Source: Bacillus aquiflavi
GTDB taxonomy: Bacteria > Bacillota > Bacilli > Bacillales > Cytobacillaceae
Assembly: GCF_019915265.1 (NCBI RefSeq)
Contig: NZ_CP082780.1
Location: 2,356,001-2,420,000, forward strand
DNA length: 64,000 nucleotides
Direction of reading: 5' to 3'
Made by a program: the position numbers and the translations under genes. The notes beneath the pieces were generated by a model. That model ran no database searches. It was not told where the DNA came from and was given only the letters and a program-made list of their open reading frames with translations. Below, one piece after another: positions 10,342-21,734 of the stretch. Within the stretch, counting starts at the first letter, position 1; the number at the start of each line of letters is the position of its first letter.

Positions 10342-11102
10342 TTACTCGCTTTCTATTGTAAAATGATCCTTTAAACGATACGAGTCTCCGATCATTGTGA
10401 CGACTGTCGCATGGTGTAAAATACGATCTAGAATGGCATTTGCTAGTTTGGGTTCCTGAAAAACTTCATCCCATGCTTTAAAATTCACATTGGTCGTTAA
10501 GATGGTACTTCGCTTCTCATATCGCATATCAATCAGCTGGAAAAACAGTTTTTTGCATCTTCTTGCTCAATCGGTAAATAACCGATTTCGTCAATAATTA
10601 GTAGTTTATATTTTGTAAAATGCTTTAAACGGGCTTCCAAGCGATTCTCTAGTCGTGCTCGTCTTAAATTTTGAATTAAATCGTGGCACTTAATGAAATA
10701 GGTGCTCGTCCGTTTCTTTGCTGCCGCAATCCCTATCGCGGTCGCCAAGTGGGTCTTGCCTACCCCACTTGGTCCTAAAAACACAATATTCTCATTCTGT
10801 TCAATAAAGCGAAGTGTTAAAAAATCTAGAATTTGCTGTTGATTGACTGACGCTTGGAAGGTAAAGTCGAAATCCTTTATTTCCTTCAAATGTGGAAACG
10901 CAGCGACTTTCACCATCGATTGAATCATATTTTGTTCCCGTACATCAATTTCATAGTTGGTCAATTTAATTAACGTATCAATGAATGACATCTGGTTCTT
11001 TACACCAAAATCAACAACCTCATTTAAATGCACGACCATTTGCTTTAGCTTTAAATACTCCAAATTGCTTAATAGCTGCTGATAATTAGTAGCTGGATTC
11101 AT
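10342..11102 (-). pseudogene. istB: istB of nested IS21 element, one frameshift
   Basis: The N-terminal 189 residues carry Walker A GPSGVGKTHLATAIG and Walker B LLIIDEIGYLPIEQED, then a frameshift in a run of six A near 10546 ends the frame with CFSS. The remaining segment, from FFQLIDMRYEKRSTIL to ILHHATVVTMIGDSYRLKDH, follows in another frame. One added A would restore a normal ~250-residue IstB ATPase. Its ATG overlaps the istA stop, as is usual in this family. Confidence 0.85.
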
Positions 11103-12389
11103 GACTTATACACATCTCCAATCGTTGCTAGATTTCTTTTAGCCAATTCATCTATTTCGGGATAGTAAGGGGCCGAAATAACTAGGGTTGCTTTATAATG
11201 CGCCTCCTGATAATTTAATTTTGATTTGCCGATTGGATGTTGTGCGATAAGTTTCATGTTATAATAAATCCACAATTGATCATCATACACCTGTAGGCCT
11301 ACTTTCTTTCCTTGATATTCTGGTGGTGGTACGGAGTACTGGTTTGATTTGTAGGAAATCATGTTCGACGCATTGACTTTTACAAGTGTATGCGTGATGC
11401 GATAGGAATCTCTTACATTTTCAGTTGGTAGCTGGAGTAAGTGATTCCTTTCTTTTTTGAATTCAATGATTGGAAGTTTCCCTGTACCTTGGTGAATCTG
11501 ATGATTCACTCGATTCGCCAGATCCTGTATAAACTGATGCAACTCCTCTAATGTTAATTGACCTTGATAAGCGTGTATTTCATCTATCAGCTTCATGGTT
11601 GTTTCTATTTTCCCTTTCGTCCTTGGCCGTCCAGCAATACATGCCCTTACCTTAAAACCAAAGTCTTTTGCGAATTGCTCAAACTTTGCATTCACTTTAC
11701 CTCTATAATGTTCTGTTCTAGCCTCATCCATGACTGTTTTCATATTATCCGTAAGGATTTCCCTAGGAACACCACCAAAGGTTTCAAAGGCTTCTGTTAA
11801 AAAGGAAAACAATGTACTTTGTGACTTCGATACACTTAAATGAAATACGCGGAATCTTGAACTAGAAAGAATGAGTGCAGCCACATTGACTTCAACTTTT
11901 TCACCATCTTTCGTCTCAAATAAAATGTTTTTCTTTCCAATCTAGTTGCGCTTGTTCACCAGGCGGCGTCTCATAACGAACCGTTCCCTTTGGGGAAGCG
12001 ATGCGCTGATCCTCTTCAAAATAAGCATTAAATTCTGGTGTACGTGCAATATAGGCTCGAAAAGTGGAAGCCCCACAATCAAGGCCATGATTGTCCTTTA
12101 AATACTGCCATAGCACTCGTCGATAATAAAACACCTGTTTGGAGTCTTCTGATAACAAAGCAGCAATTACTTCGTAATATTCATCAATTTTTGACGTTCT
12201 CTGTCTCGTTTTCTTAGGTACAAAACCATTTAAATATTTATCAATCGTTCGGCGGTCTACCCCTAACTCCTTTGCCAACTTGCTCTTATTAATTTTCATT
12301 TTCATATACTCCATTATTTGTTTAAATTTTGGTAAGTCTGAAAGACTATTAATCTCAATATTAACATCAACATTTAGCGATATATACAT
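11099..12389 (-). pseudogene. istA: istA of nested IS21 element, one frameshift
   Basis: The first 157 residues carry an N-terminal helix-turn-helix (KSKLAKELGVDRRTIDKYLN) and the first catalytic Asp in GEQAQLDWKE. A run of five A at about 11929-11933 then shifts the frame; removing one A joins it to the second frame, which holds the remaining integrase core (EILTDNMKTV for the second Asp, RPRTKGKIETTMK for the Glu) and the C-terminal region. Corrected length is about 420 residues. Only one lesion is present, in a homopolymer, so the gene may be a recent casualty or a sequencing artefact. Confidence 0.85.
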
Positions 12390-12618
12390 AACTAGTCACC
12401 TCAAGACTAGTATGTAGAATGGAAGCAAGAATGTACATATTTATCCAAGCGTTTTTGTACATATTTAAGATAGCATTTCTACCTCGGATCGGTGTTTTGC
12501 CTCCAGCTTCCTTCAGATTCCATGTCACCACGGACACCCTTGCTCTTGGCTAACCTCTACTTCTGTCTTCGGGGTTCGGGACTTGCACCCTATAGTTCAT
12601 GCGCATGCCGGGCACACC

Positions 12619-12654
12619 AAAAAGACATTAACTGAATTTCACACTCAGTTAATG
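12619..12654 (-). terminator. Intrinsic terminator serving as group II intron target
   Basis: On the reverse strand a perfect 10-bp stem (CATTAACTGA/TCAGTTAATG) with a 9-nt loop is followed by CTTTTTG. It ends the small yrzI-like gene, and the intron starts at the end of its T tract. Confidence 0.9.
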
Positions 12655-12668
12655 CCTTTACTTGGAAA

Positions 12669-12758
12669 TTATTTTTCGTATGATTCAATATTTCCTTTAT
12701 GTTTCTTACTTTTATTTCTTCTAAAGATTAATGTTAATAACAAAATATGCAATGACAT
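12669..12758 (-). CDS. YrzI-like micro-protein, 29 residues
   Basis: The ATG at 12758 follows GGAGGTAATGT and encodes MSLHILLLTLIFRRNKSKKH plus nine further residues. The first 14 residues (hydrophobic, then RRNK) resemble the start of the YrzI protein encoded just upstream (MTLHILFFTITIKRRK), but the conserved acidic C-terminal half is missing. It may be a shortened paralogue or a remnant that is still translated. The terminator 15 bp after its stop is consistent with a real transcription unit. Function unknown; the hydrophobic start and basic tail suggest membrane association. Confidence 0.6.
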   Translation of the reverse strand: MSLHILLLTLIFRRNKSKKHKGNIESYEK

Positions 12759-12876
12759 ACATTACCTCCAACCAATCATTCGTTAGGTTGTGTCCTTCTC
12801 CACCCAGTAAAAACCTTTTCTCCCTTGCATTAAATAAGTCATTTATTTATTCCTCCTTTATCAGATTTTTTGAAGA

Positions 12877-13017
12877 CTAAAAATGATTGTAACGAGAAAA
12901 TTGACGATCTTTATGTTGTTCCATTATTTCATTCACTTCTTGTTCCCGAAGCATTTCATCAATTGTAAATTTTCGCCTTTTAATTGTAATTGTAAAAAAT
13001 AAAATATGCAGTGTCAT
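12877..13017 (-). CDS. yrzI: YrzI family small protein, 46 residues
   Basis: The 46-residue product MTLHILFFTITIKRRK...EQHKDRQFSRYNHF fits the YrzI family (about 47 residues in Bacillus): a short hydrophobic N-terminus, a basic turn, then an amphipathic segment ending in aromatic residues. Function is unknown for the family. The ATG at 13017 lies behind AGAAGGAGGTGATC, a match to nearly the whole anti-Shine-Dalgarno sequence, implying very strong translation. Two terminator-like hairpins lie upstream, so it may have its own promoter between 13020 and 13080. Confidence 0.78.
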   Translation of the reverse strand: MTLHILFFTITIKRRKFTIDEMLREQEVNEIMEQHKDRQFSRYNHF

Positions 13018-13085
13018 TATATAGAGATCACCTCCTTCTAAAAATATTTGATCCATTTGTTTCTTATGCTTGATTATTGAAAATA

Positions 13086-13118
13086 AAAAAGCCGCAAGGA
13101 AATATGTCCCTGCGGTTT
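13086..13118 (-). terminator. Terminator-like hairpin upstream of yrzI
   Basis: CCGCAGGGA and TCCTTGCGG pair with one mismatch around a short loop, followed on the reverse strand by CTTTTTT. It would separate the 28-residue ORF from yrzI. Confidence 0.7.
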
Positions 13119-13136
13119 TATAAAAAAAAGACACAA

Positions 13137-13168
13137 AAATACCGCAGGACACGCTTCTCCCTACGGCA
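13137..13168 (-). terminator. Second, similar terminator-like hairpin
   Basis: CCGTAGG pairs with CCTGCGG, followed by TATTTTTG on the reverse strand. It resembles the neighbouring hairpin in stem sequence, suggesting duplication of the small-gene unit. Confidence 0.55.
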
Positions 13169-13186
13169 TGGATCATTTTGAACTAA

Positions 13187-13273
13187 TTAAATGAAAGCTA
13201 TCCATTCCAAAGCGGTCGAAAACGTGAATGAATGATATGAATTTACTGTTGAAACTAACATATTCTTTTCCAT
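13187..13273 (-). CDS. Putative 28-residue peptide ORF
   Basis: ATG at 13273 follows GGAGGTCGAGTGAA and encodes MEKNMLVSTVNSYHSFTFST plus eight residues ending in WIAFI. It is followed within 20-100 bp by the two hairpins described above. I do not recognise the peptide. Support is the strong ribosome site and the terminator; there is no homology evidence, so it may be spurious or only the leader of a regulatory RNA. Confidence 0.35.
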   Translation of the reverse strand: MEKNMLVSTVNSYHSFTFSTALEWIAFI

Positions 13274-13354
13274 TTCACTCGACCTCCTTTACAATAGCTT
13301 ACGTGGTAATTATATCCACAATCGAATCATTTGTAAACCTTTTTTTAAAAAAAA

Positions 13355-13386
13355 AAAAAAACGCCCAAATAAAATGGACGTTTTTC
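13355..13386 (-). terminator. Terminator downstream of yrhC remnant
   Basis: ACGTCCA pairs with TGGGCGT across a short loop, flanked by an A run and TTTTT, so it could work in both directions. It closes the mtnN-yrhC unit. Confidence 0.65.
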
Positions 13387-13401
13387 AAGTTGAAGGATAG
13401 A

Positions 13402-13663
13402 TTACTTCATCAAATAATCTTGTCCTTCATCCGTTTCAGCTAATTTATTTCTGTATAACTTTGATCTAGAGAAAAAGAAAATTGATCCGATTAATGATAA
13501 AAAATTGATGCTGCTGCAATTACATATAAACCTATTTCACACTTTTTTCTACTGAAGGAATGATTAATCCTAAGTATAAAAAAGCTCCAAAAGCTAATAA
13601 AACAACAGCATATTGTTTATAATCGATCATTTTTTCATATATTTCTTTAACATTTTGCTTCAC
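13402..13663 (-). pseudogene. yrhC: yrhC-like small membrane protein, two frameshifts
   Basis: From GTG at 13663 the frame reads VKQNVKEIYEKMIDYKQYAV then VLLAFGAFLYLGLIIPS, a YrhC-like start with one membrane segment. It stops after 43 codons. The remainder continues in other frames as LYVIAAASIF and then SLIGSIFFFSRSKLYRNKL to a TAA at 13402. At least two indels are needed. B. subtilis yrhC sits behind mtnN-mccA-mccB; here mccA and mccB are absent and only this remnant follows mtnN. The family has no known function. Confidence 0.7.
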
Positions 13664-13765
13664 TAGTACATCACCTGCGTTCTTAAAAAAACTATGATTC
13701 TACTTTAACATAAATAAGTTACTTACTGATGATGTAATTAATTCAATAATTAGTGAAAAATGTTA

Positions 13766-14464
13766 TTATCTTTGTAATCTCGTAATTATTTTTATAACTA
13801 GTGTAGCAGAATGCAAAGCAGCCTTTTCCAAAAACTGGTCAAAAGAAACATTCGATTCCTTTCCGGCAATATCAGATAAGGAGCGAATGATAACAAACGG
13901 AACTTCGAATTGATGAGCAACTTGTGCTATTGCCGCAGCTTCCATTTCAGCCGCCTGTAAATAAGGAAATTTCCCTCGGATAAACTCAACACGAACGTGA
14001 TCACTCATAAATGAATCACCCGTTGCAATTAAGCCAGAAACAACTTGAACACCTTTAATCTCTTTTGCACAATTTTTTGCAACTTTAACTAAATGCTCAT
14101 CCGCTGTAAAAGCAGCTGGCAATCCTGGAACTTGTCCATATTCATAACCAAAGGCTGTCACATCAACATCATGATGACGAACTTCTGTTGAAATGACGAT
14201 ATCGCCAACATTTAATCTCGGATTAAAACCACCTGCTGAGCCAGTATTAATCACATAATCAGGTTTGTATTTTTCAAGTAAAATCGCTGTTGACATCGCT
14301 GCATTTACTTTTCCGATTCCTGAACGCAATAAAATGATTTCTGTTCCATTATATGTACCAATATTAAACTCACAACCTCCGATTGTCACCTGGCTCAAAT
14401 CTTCTAGATGGTCGCGAAGTATTGTAACTTCCTCTTCCATCGCTCCAATTACAGCAATCTTCAT
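13766..14464 (-). CDS. mtnN: 5'-methylthioadenosine/S-adenosylhomocysteine nucleosidase
   Basis: The 232-residue enzyme hydrolyses methylthioadenosine and S-adenosylhomocysteine to adenine plus the thioribose or ribosyl-homocysteine, feeding the activated methyl cycle and methionine salvage. The N-terminal IGAMEEEV holds the catalytic Glu, and RSLSDIAG near residue 196 holds the catalytic Asp. VINTGSAGG and the [11 protein letters not shown] stretch that positions the substrate are conserved. Length is normal. It lies 35 bp after yrrS, as in related bacilli, but the yrrT methyltransferase usually found between them is missing. Confidence 0.97.
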   Translation of the reverse strand: MKIAVIGAMEEEVTILRDHLEDLSQVTIGGCEFNIGTYNGTEIILLRSGIGKVNAAMSTAILLEKYKPDYVINTGSAGGFNPRLNVGDIVISTEVRHHDVDVTAFGYEYGQVPGLPAAFTADEHLVKVAKNCAKEIKGVQVVSGLIATGDSFMSDHVRVEFIRGKFPYLQAAEMEAAAIAQVAHQFEVPFVIIRSLSDIAGKESNVSFDQFLEKAALHSATLVIKIITRLQR

Positions 14465-14499
14465 AAAAAATACCTTCTCTCTTTTTAATTAAGATAAAA

Positions 14500-15190
14500 C
14501 TATCTTCCCTTATCGTTTTCATACAATTCTTCAACTTTAGTCGGCTTCCAACCTTGTCCATCTACCCACTCAATATACACTCGATATACTTGTTGATTGT
14601 CTTTAGATGTTACTGTTCCTATTGCTTTATTTTCCCCTCCATTTCCAAGAAACCAAATCGTCATATTATCGTGTGAAAGTCCTGTTGCATATGAAATCGC
14701 GTTCTCCATTTCACTCCAATCAGCAGAATCTTTATTAAACACTGTTGTATGTTCTCCAGTTTGATCTGTGCCTACTGGCTTCCATGCAGGATTTATTACC
14801 GTGTTTTTTACATTAGGACTTGAGCCCCCCTCAGTAATCACCGGCTCTGAATCCTCCGTTTCTGCGTCCGTCTCTGTCGTCTCTTCGTTATTATTTATCT
14901 CTTCTTCATCAACCTTTTCGTTGTCTTTATTTTTTGGTTGTTTATTTTCCGCCTTCTCGTTAGGTTTTTCTTGAATTTTTTTACTCATTTTTTTCACTCT
15001 TTTCAACCGTTTTTTTATCATCTGTCTTTACTTGCTCTTTATCTCCACTTGAAAAAATTGAGACAGCAACAATAATAATGAGAATAAGGACAGCAATAAT
15101 TAAGCTATTTAAAATTATGTTTGTTTTTCGACGTTTAGCACGTTGCTCTGAACGAGAACGATCATTAAATTCATCAAAATCATTCTTCAT
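14500..15190 (-). pseudogene. yrrS: yrrS (DUF1510) membrane-anchored protein, frameshift in A7 run
   Basis: The first frame (ATG at 15190 after GGAGGGGAA) gives a basic N-terminus and one membrane segment (NSLIIAVLILIIIVAVSIF), then stops at KSEKNE. The extracellular part continues in another frame: a Lys/Glu-rich linker followed by the conserved DUF1510 domain with INPAWKPVGTDQTGEH. A run of seven A at about 14988-14994 is the joint; removing one A restores a ~229-residue protein. In B. subtilis yrrS is co-transcribed with pbpI. Transcript slippage on A7 could still yield some product. Confidence 0.85.
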
Positions 15191-15314
15191 AATAATTCCC
15201 CTCCGTCTATAAGGTTGTCAATATTTTAACATGAGTTAATCGAAACATGAAGAAATTTACCCTTTTTTATTTACCCTTAAACGATATTGTTATAAGCTTG
15301 TAATAGAGTGGGAT

Positions 15315-17143
15315 TTAATTATCAAGGTTTATATTCGCATCAATTTCTATTTTAGAAGCTGTTTTTCCATTTTTTTGTTCCAATTCATAAATTCCTTTCA
15401 CCATGTCCATAAAAAGTGGATTTACTGCACCCTCATCTGAAAATACATCTAAATTTACTGTGACAAGAGCAAACCTTGGCTTTTCGTAAGGGAAAAAGCC
15501 TGCAAACCATTTATTATGAAGCTGCTTATCTTCTTTAAATTTACCTGTTTCTGCCGTTCCAGATTTACCAGCAACTTCAAATGGCAAATCATAAAAAACC
15601 CTGCCTGTACCATGTTCATTTTCAACAACTTCACGTAAAAGCTTTTGTAGCCTCATCGCTGTGGATGGGGCTAGTGATTCTCCTCTTATTTGCCGCTGTT
15701 TAAACTTTGTCATCACTGTCCCGCCTTTATATTCAATTTTTGAGACAACTCTGACCATCTCTTTTTTACCACCTCGCGCGATTGTTGCCATCATATTTGC
15801 AACCGCTAAAGGAGATGACCTAACTTCATGCTGTCCAATCCCTGTAAGTGCAACAAAATTGTCATCATTTCGTGCCTCGCGGGAAAAAAAATACTCTTCC
15901 CTTTTCCTCTTTATTAAATTGCCTAAAATTAAGAAAGTGATAAATATCTCCTTCCCACCCAACTCGATTAACTAGCGACATTTTTTCAGCATATTTTTCA
16001 AGTATCCCAGGATCAATGTTTTTTAATTCTTTCGCCAACTCTCCAAACGCATTGTTACAACTTCTAGCAAAGCTATTTTTAAAATTAAGAAATCCGTGCT
16101 GGTACGTTTGATCAGGATCGCCATTTATTTTCTTACTGCAGTCAAACACTCGCTCTTCTGAAATTAACTTATGATCAATCGCAGCAGCTGCGACAACCGT
16201 CTTAAATACAGAACCCATTATTTGTTGTTTTAGCATCATATTATTAATTCCATTGTTATCAAATGGATTAGCACGATCAATTGCTGGTCTTGATACTAAA
16301 GCAAGCACACTATTGGTTTCAATATCAAGAATAACGAGCCCACCCTTTTTAATTTGATGTTTATCAACGAGCTTTTCTGCCATTTTTTGAATTTCTAAAT
16401 CTAATGTCGTTTTAATATTTACTGGATAAAACGGGTTAGCTGGGCCAACATATTTAACATTGATGCCAAATAGAGGGGCCCCAGTTGCATCAACGTGATA
16501 AACAAGCTTTGTTTCTCCTTCTGGGATAAGAAATTCATCAAAGCTTGCCTGTAAGCCTGTTAGCCCGATTAACGTTTTAGATGAAACTTCACGATCAGGA
16601 TAACGTTGTTGCAGCTCTTTTTCATTTTCTCCAATAATCCCAATTAATTGCTCAGCTAAACGATCTTCTACCTCAACTTGCCTTTCTACAGCAAATACAC
16701 CAGGTATTTTTAACTCGTTTATTTGCCTTGTTTGTTTTATTGACAATAAAAGTGGTTTAGAGCCACCGAACACAAATGGTTTTTTCTCTCGTTCAATCGT
16801 TTCTTTTAACTCTTCTTCGGAAACGTTAATGATCCGTGCTACCTCTTTAATGTTCCAATTCATTCTTTAAAAAAAATGGAAATAAAACTAAAACGGGCTC
16901 ATTTTTTTTAGTGAGAGAATGACCGTTACGATCTAAAAAGTCCCCCCGTCCATTATCAATCACAATTTCTTGAGAGCGCTGACGGACACTTTCTTCAAGT
17001 AAATTCACATGATGCTTGGAAAAATGTTCTGTCTGCACTAATTGCAACTGAATCAGTCTCCCGATTAAAAATAAAAGACCCCCAATAAAAAAGCATAAAA
17101 ACAATACAGCTCGTCTTCTCCTAATAAAAAAACACCTCGTCAA
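15315..17143 (-). pseudogene. pbpI: Class B penicillin-binding protein (PbpI/YrrR), two frameshifts
   Basis: Three frames make up one transpeptidase. The first holds the membrane anchor and NLLEESVRQRSQEIVIDNGR; the second the dimerisation region and transpeptidase motifs SVFK (in MGSVFKT) and SCN (in ARSCNNAFG); the third KSGT (in AGKSGTAETG). The first joint, near 16865, needs loss of one T in GAATTGG. The second, at 15889-15896, is a T8 run that should be T7. All catalytic motifs survive, so lesions are few. The true start is unclear because the frame opens inside the greA terminator; a GTG at that point would also need one fewer T. Confidence 0.88.
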
Positions 17144-17160
17144 AAGTGTTGACGAGGTTT
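17126..17160 (-). terminator. greA terminator
   Basis: CCTCGTCAA pairs perfectly with TTGACGAGG over a 5-nt loop, followed by TGTTTTTTT on the reverse strand. It overlaps the start of the pbpI frame. Confidence 0.88.
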
Positions 17161-17234
17161 CATCTTTTCAAAACAGATTATTCAATTATTTTTTTAAATA
17201 ACAATATTTCTTCTTATCTAAAAACCTTTTGGCT

Positions 17235-17711
17235 CTACTTCACTGAAATAATTCTAACGTTCATTTCGCCACCAGGTGTTTGTACTGTTACTTCATCGCC
17301 AACTTTACGGCCAATCACACTTTTGGCAATCGGAGAATCGTTTGAAATCTTGCCTTCAAACGGATCAGCCTCTGCACTACCCACAATTGTATACGTTTCT
17401 TCTTCACCATCTGGTAATTCAACAAATGTTACGGAGCGTCCAAGAGAAACAGTATCTCCTGCCGCCTCATCTTCTTCAATAATTTTTGCATTACGAATCA
17501 TATTCTCTAATGTTGTAATTCGTCCCTCAACAAATGCCTGTTCTTCTTTTGCTGAATCATACTCAGAGTTTTCGGATAAGTCACCGAAGCTTCGGGCAAT
17601 CTTTATCCGCTCTACTACTTCTTTACGTTTTACTGTTTTTAAATATTCTAGCTCTTGTTCGAGCTTTTCTTTTCCTGCTTTTGTCATTGGAAATACTTTT
17701 TCTGTAGTCAA
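17235..17711 (-). CDS. greA: Transcription elongation factor GreA
   Basis: The 158-residue protein rescues backtracked RNA polymerase by stimulating transcript cleavage. The N-terminal coiled coil carries the acidic tip [15 protein letters not shown], and the C-terminal FKBP-like domain ends with [11 protein letters not shown]. The start is TTG at 17711, nine bases behind AAGGAG (a second AAGGAG sits too close to it). The sequence EKVFPMT matches the B. subtilis start region. It is followed directly by its own terminator. Confidence 0.96.
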   Translation of the reverse strand: MTTEKVFPMTKAGKEKLEQELEYLKTVKRKEVVERIKIARSFGDLSENSEYDSAKEEQAFVEGRITTLENMIRNAKIIEEDEAAGDTVSLGRSVTFVELPDGEEETYTIVGSAEADPFEGKISNDSPIAKSVIGRKVGDEVTVQTPGGEMNVRIISVK

Positions 17712-18141
17712 TCTCCTTCACTCCTTATCCTTCTTCACTACTTCAAATTGTGTAAATACATTATGTAGTGTATTTATTACAACATAAATACACATGTGCG
17801 CGTCCTATAAAGGGCGCGCAAATTAATGAGACCGCTTCGATCTTATCAGATTGTTAAAAAAAAAAACAATCGCGTTCTTTGTTGCTTGCAATTCATTATC
17901 AACTCTCATATGAATGATCGTTCTATTCATTTTTACCATGTGTTTTGCCTCGACTGACAAGCATTTTCAACCAGTCTTAGATGTCAGGATAGAGTTTATC
18001 TACGAGCTGTTCTTATTACTTCTATTTCCTCTGCCCTTTTTAAACGATTTAAATTTTTTATTTTATTGCTTCTATAAAATAAAAAACCTATTCATATCGA
18101 AACTAAAAATGGCCGAGCTTCACTTTATTTATGTTATTGTT
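17712..18141. other. 430-bp gap between udk and greA
   Basis: No gene was found. The gap holds an inverted repeat TGCGCGTCC/GGGCGCGCA at about 17797-17820, a GATTGTT/AACAATC pair around a pure A loop near 17850-17876, and dispersed-repeat copy B. The greA promoter should lie in the left part. Confidence 0.6.
17905..17975 (+). repeat. Dispersed repeat, copy B
   Basis: The core CTCGACTGACAAGCATTTTC (17949 on) resembles the cores at 3529 (reverse), 21925 and 60244. ATGAATGATCGTTCTATTC upstream parallels ATGAACGATTGTTATATTC in copy A. Confidence 0.5.
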
Positions 18142-18780
18142 TCATAAAAACGATTTTTGTTCAAGAATTGTTTGTACTTTTGTAACCATTAAATCGATTG
18201 CAACATGATTATGACCACCTTCTGGTATAATTAAGTCCGCATAGCGCTTCGTTGGTTCAATGAATTGATTATGCATCGGGCGAACAACATTTACATATTG
18301 TTCGATAACAGAATCAATGGACCGTCCACGCTCATTAAGATCACGGAGCAACCTGCGAATAATGCGCAAATCTGCATCAGTATCAACGAATAACTTAATA
18401 TCCATCAGTTCTCTTAAACGAGCATCCTCAAGAACTAAAATTCCCTCTAATATAATAACGTCCTTCGGATGGACATCTATGACCTCGTCTGAGCGAGTAT
18501 GCAGTTTATAATTATATACTGGTTTTGCAATCGATTCATAACGGAGCAACTTTTTAATGTGCTCAATTAATAAATCATTATCAAATGCAAGTGGATGATC
18601 GTAATTTGTCTTTAAGCGTTCTTCAAACGGTAAATGGCTTTGGTCTTTATAGTAATAATCTTGCTCAAGCATTAAAATTGAATGACCGCGAAAGCGATCA
18701 TAAATAGCTCTCGTTACGCTTGTCTTACCTGATCCCGAACCGCCTGCTACGCCAATAACAACTGGCTTTTTCTGCTTCAT
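18142..18780 (-). CDS. udk: Uridine kinase
   Basis: The 212-residue enzyme phosphorylates uridine and cytidine to UMP and CMP in pyrimidine salvage. The P-loop [13 protein letters not shown] is at residues 10-22, EQDYYYKD follows, and [13 protein letters not shown] forms the lid. Length is normal. It starts one base after the trhP2 stop codon, so it is the distal gene of the trmR-trhP1-trhP2-udk operon. Confidence 0.97.
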   Translation of the reverse strand: MKQKKPVVIGVAGGSGSGKTSVTRAIYDRFRGHSILMLEQDYYYKDQSHLPFEERLKTNYDHPLAFDNDLLIEHIKKLLRYESIAKPVYNYKLHTRSDEVIDVHPKDVIILEGILVLEDARLRELMDIKLFVDTDADLRIIRRLLRDLNERGRSIDSVIEQYVNVVRPMHNQFIEPTKRYADLIIPEGGHNHVAIDLMVTKVQTILEQKSFL

Positions 18781-18781
18781 T

Positions 18782-20050
18782 CTAGTTCTCCTTTCGCATC
18801 ATGTTGTTCGGGTAAACAAGCTTATTCATTTTAAACTTAACGATTTGAAGTGGATGACGTGCAGCGTCAAGCTCATTTCCATCTTCATCCCATATTTTCT
18901 CTATTACATGCGTGAAGTTTTCAATTTCTGAACCGAAAAATTCAACTTCATCTCCAGACTTAAAATAATTTCTTTGCTGAAGTGTCACTATTTGCGTATC
19001 AGGATTATAGTCAAGCACTAAACCAACAAAATCGAATTTAGTCTTTTTGCTATGATTTCCAAACATTTGCTCTTTATACCCTGGAGTTCCTTCAAAAAAC
19101 GCTGGAGCGGTTTCTCGATTAGCACATTTATCCAACTCATCAAGCCACTCTTGTTTAATGACGAAATGCTCAGGATCGGCACAATATGCATCAATCACTT
19201 TACGATAAACACTTACGACTGTAGCTACATAATGAATTGATTTCATTCGGCCTTCGATTTTCAAACTATCTATTCCAAGCTCAATCATCTTTGGGATGGA
19301 CTCAATGAGTTTTAAATCTTTTGGACTCATCGCAAAAGGAGCATCCTGATCCGTAAATAGGGCGGTATTTTTTTCTCCCTCTAGCTTATATAAATCGTAA
19401 TCCCAGCGGCATGATTGACAGCAGCCACCGCGATTTGAATCACGGGCTGTCATATGATTGCTTAATGTACAGCGGCCTGAATAGGCAATACACATTGCAC
19501 CGTGAATAAATGTTTCAATTTCAATATCGACTTTCTCTTTCATTTCTTTTATTTCTTCTGCACTCGTTTCACGAGCGAGAACTACCCGGTCTAATCCCTC
19601 TTCTTTCCAAAATTGAACAGCTTTCCAATTTGATAAAGATTGCTGTGTACTTAGATGAACTTCAACGTTTGGGGCGACACGTCGGCATGTTTCAATAATA
19701 AGGGGATCAGCGACAATTATTCCTGTAATCCCAGCTGCTTGTAATCCCTTTAAATAATCTTCTAATCCATCTATATTTTCGTTATGTGCATAAATGTTAG
19801 TTGTCACATATATTTTAGCTCCATATTTTTGAGCAAATTCGACGCCTTCTTTCATTTCATCAAAAGAGAAATTATCAGCATTCGAACGCAGACCGTACTC
19901 TCGACCACCAATATAGACTGCATCAGCTCCATAGAGAACTGCAACTTTCAATTTTTCTAAATTACCAGCAGGAGCAAGAAGTTCAGGCTTTTTTACTATT
20001 ACTCTTTTCCCATTCACAATTTCGGAAATTTTGTCCTTTAATACTGCCAT
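18782..20050 (-). CDS. trhP2: Peptidase U32-family tRNA hydroxylation protein TrhP2 (YrrO)
   Basis: The 422-residue protein has the same length as B. subtilis YrrO. It carries the U32 signature [14 protein letters not shown] and the Cys-rich GGCCQSCRW expected to hold an iron-sulfur cluster. In B. subtilis YrrN and YrrO take part in prephenate-dependent hydroxylation of U34 in tRNA, giving ho5U. The start ATG at 20050 follows GGAGGGAACAAG; the longer upstream frame has no ribosome site. It lies 65 bp after trhP1 and is coupled to udk. Confidence 0.9.
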   Translation of the reverse strand: MAVLKDKISEIVNGKRVIVKKPELLAPAGNLEKLKVAVLYGADAVYIGGREYGLRSNADNFSFDEMKEGVEFAQKYGAKIYVTTNIYAHNENIDGLEDYLKGLQAAGITGIIVADPLIIETCRRVAPNVEVHLSTQQSLSNWKAVQFWKEEGLDRVVLARETSAEEIKEMKEKVDIEIETFIHGAMCIAYSGRCTLSNHMTARDSNRGGCCQSCRWDYDLYKLEGEKNTALFTDQDAPFAMSPKDLKLIESIPKMIELGIDSLKIEGRMKSIHYVATVVSVYRKVIDAYCADPEHFVIKQEWLDELDKCANRETAPAFFEGTPGYKEQMFGNHSKKTKFDFVGLVLDYNPDTQIVTLQQRNYFKSGDEVEFFGSEIENFTHVIEKIWDEDGNELDAARHPLQIVKFKMNKLVYPNNMMRKEN

Positions 20051-20115
20051 CTTGTTCCCTCCTTTTTTAGTCATTGCAAGGCTTATCACGGTTTTTTCAA
20101 AAAAACTTAAGCGGT

Positions 20116-21697
<1,582 letters not shown>

Positions 21698-21734
21698 GCT
21701 GCCCTCACCTCTATCCTAGACGAATTAAAACAAC

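Larger units (their letters stand above)
10289..12481 (-). mobile_element. IS21-family insertion sequence nested in the group II intron
   Basis: The left end reads TATAAATGTCAACATAAATA and the inverted right end TAGAAATGCTATCTTAAATA. Both continue with TGTACAA, CGCTTG and a second TGTACA block, giving ~45-bp imperfect terminal repeats. The flanks carry CCTCGGAT on both sides (10281-10288 and 12482-12489), an 8-bp target duplication. It is a different IS21 subgroup from the copy at 5-7.5 kb, with clearly divergent ends and proteins. Confidence 0.92.
8521..12617 (-). mobile_element. Group II intron (class C-like) interrupted by an IS21-family element
   Basis: Read on the reverse strand, the intron begins at 12617 with GTGTGCCCGGC and continues with GGGTGCAAGTCCCG and GAAGGAAGCTGGAGGC, hallmarks of group II domain I. 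It contains a reverse transcriptase ORF and ends with domains V and VI (8592 to 8521), finishing TACTCGAT. The 5' exon is an intrinsic terminator (12654-12619), which is the target preference known for group IIC introns. An IS21-family element with an 8-bp target duplication (CCTCGGAT at 10281-10288 and 12482-12489) splits domain I. The maturase is also frameshifted, so splicing and mobility are probably lost. Confidence 0.85.

Noticed and set aside
10119-10361. 80-residue forward ORF near the intron/IS21 junction
   Set aside because: It spans the exact IS21 left end and intron RNA domain sequence on the opposite strand; it is a chance frame.
13228-13443. Forward 71-residue ORF across the yrzI upstream region
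   Set aside because: It runs through a poly-A tract and a terminator and overlaps better supported reverse-strand features.
14980-15000. Programmed frameshift in yrrS at the A7 run
   Set aside because: Correction needs a +1 move with no stop-codon or structural signal nearby; many neighbouring genes have similar homopolymer lesions, so decay or read error is simpler.
15661-15975. 104-residue forward ORF inside pbpI
   Set aside because: Antisense to the transpeptidase domain with the KSGT motif; no independent support.
17146-17787. 213-residue forward ORF over greA
   Set aside because: It is antisense to greA, which is fully conserved; the peptide is Ser/Thr-rich, a typical mirror of a Lys/Glu-rich gene, and has no ribosome site.
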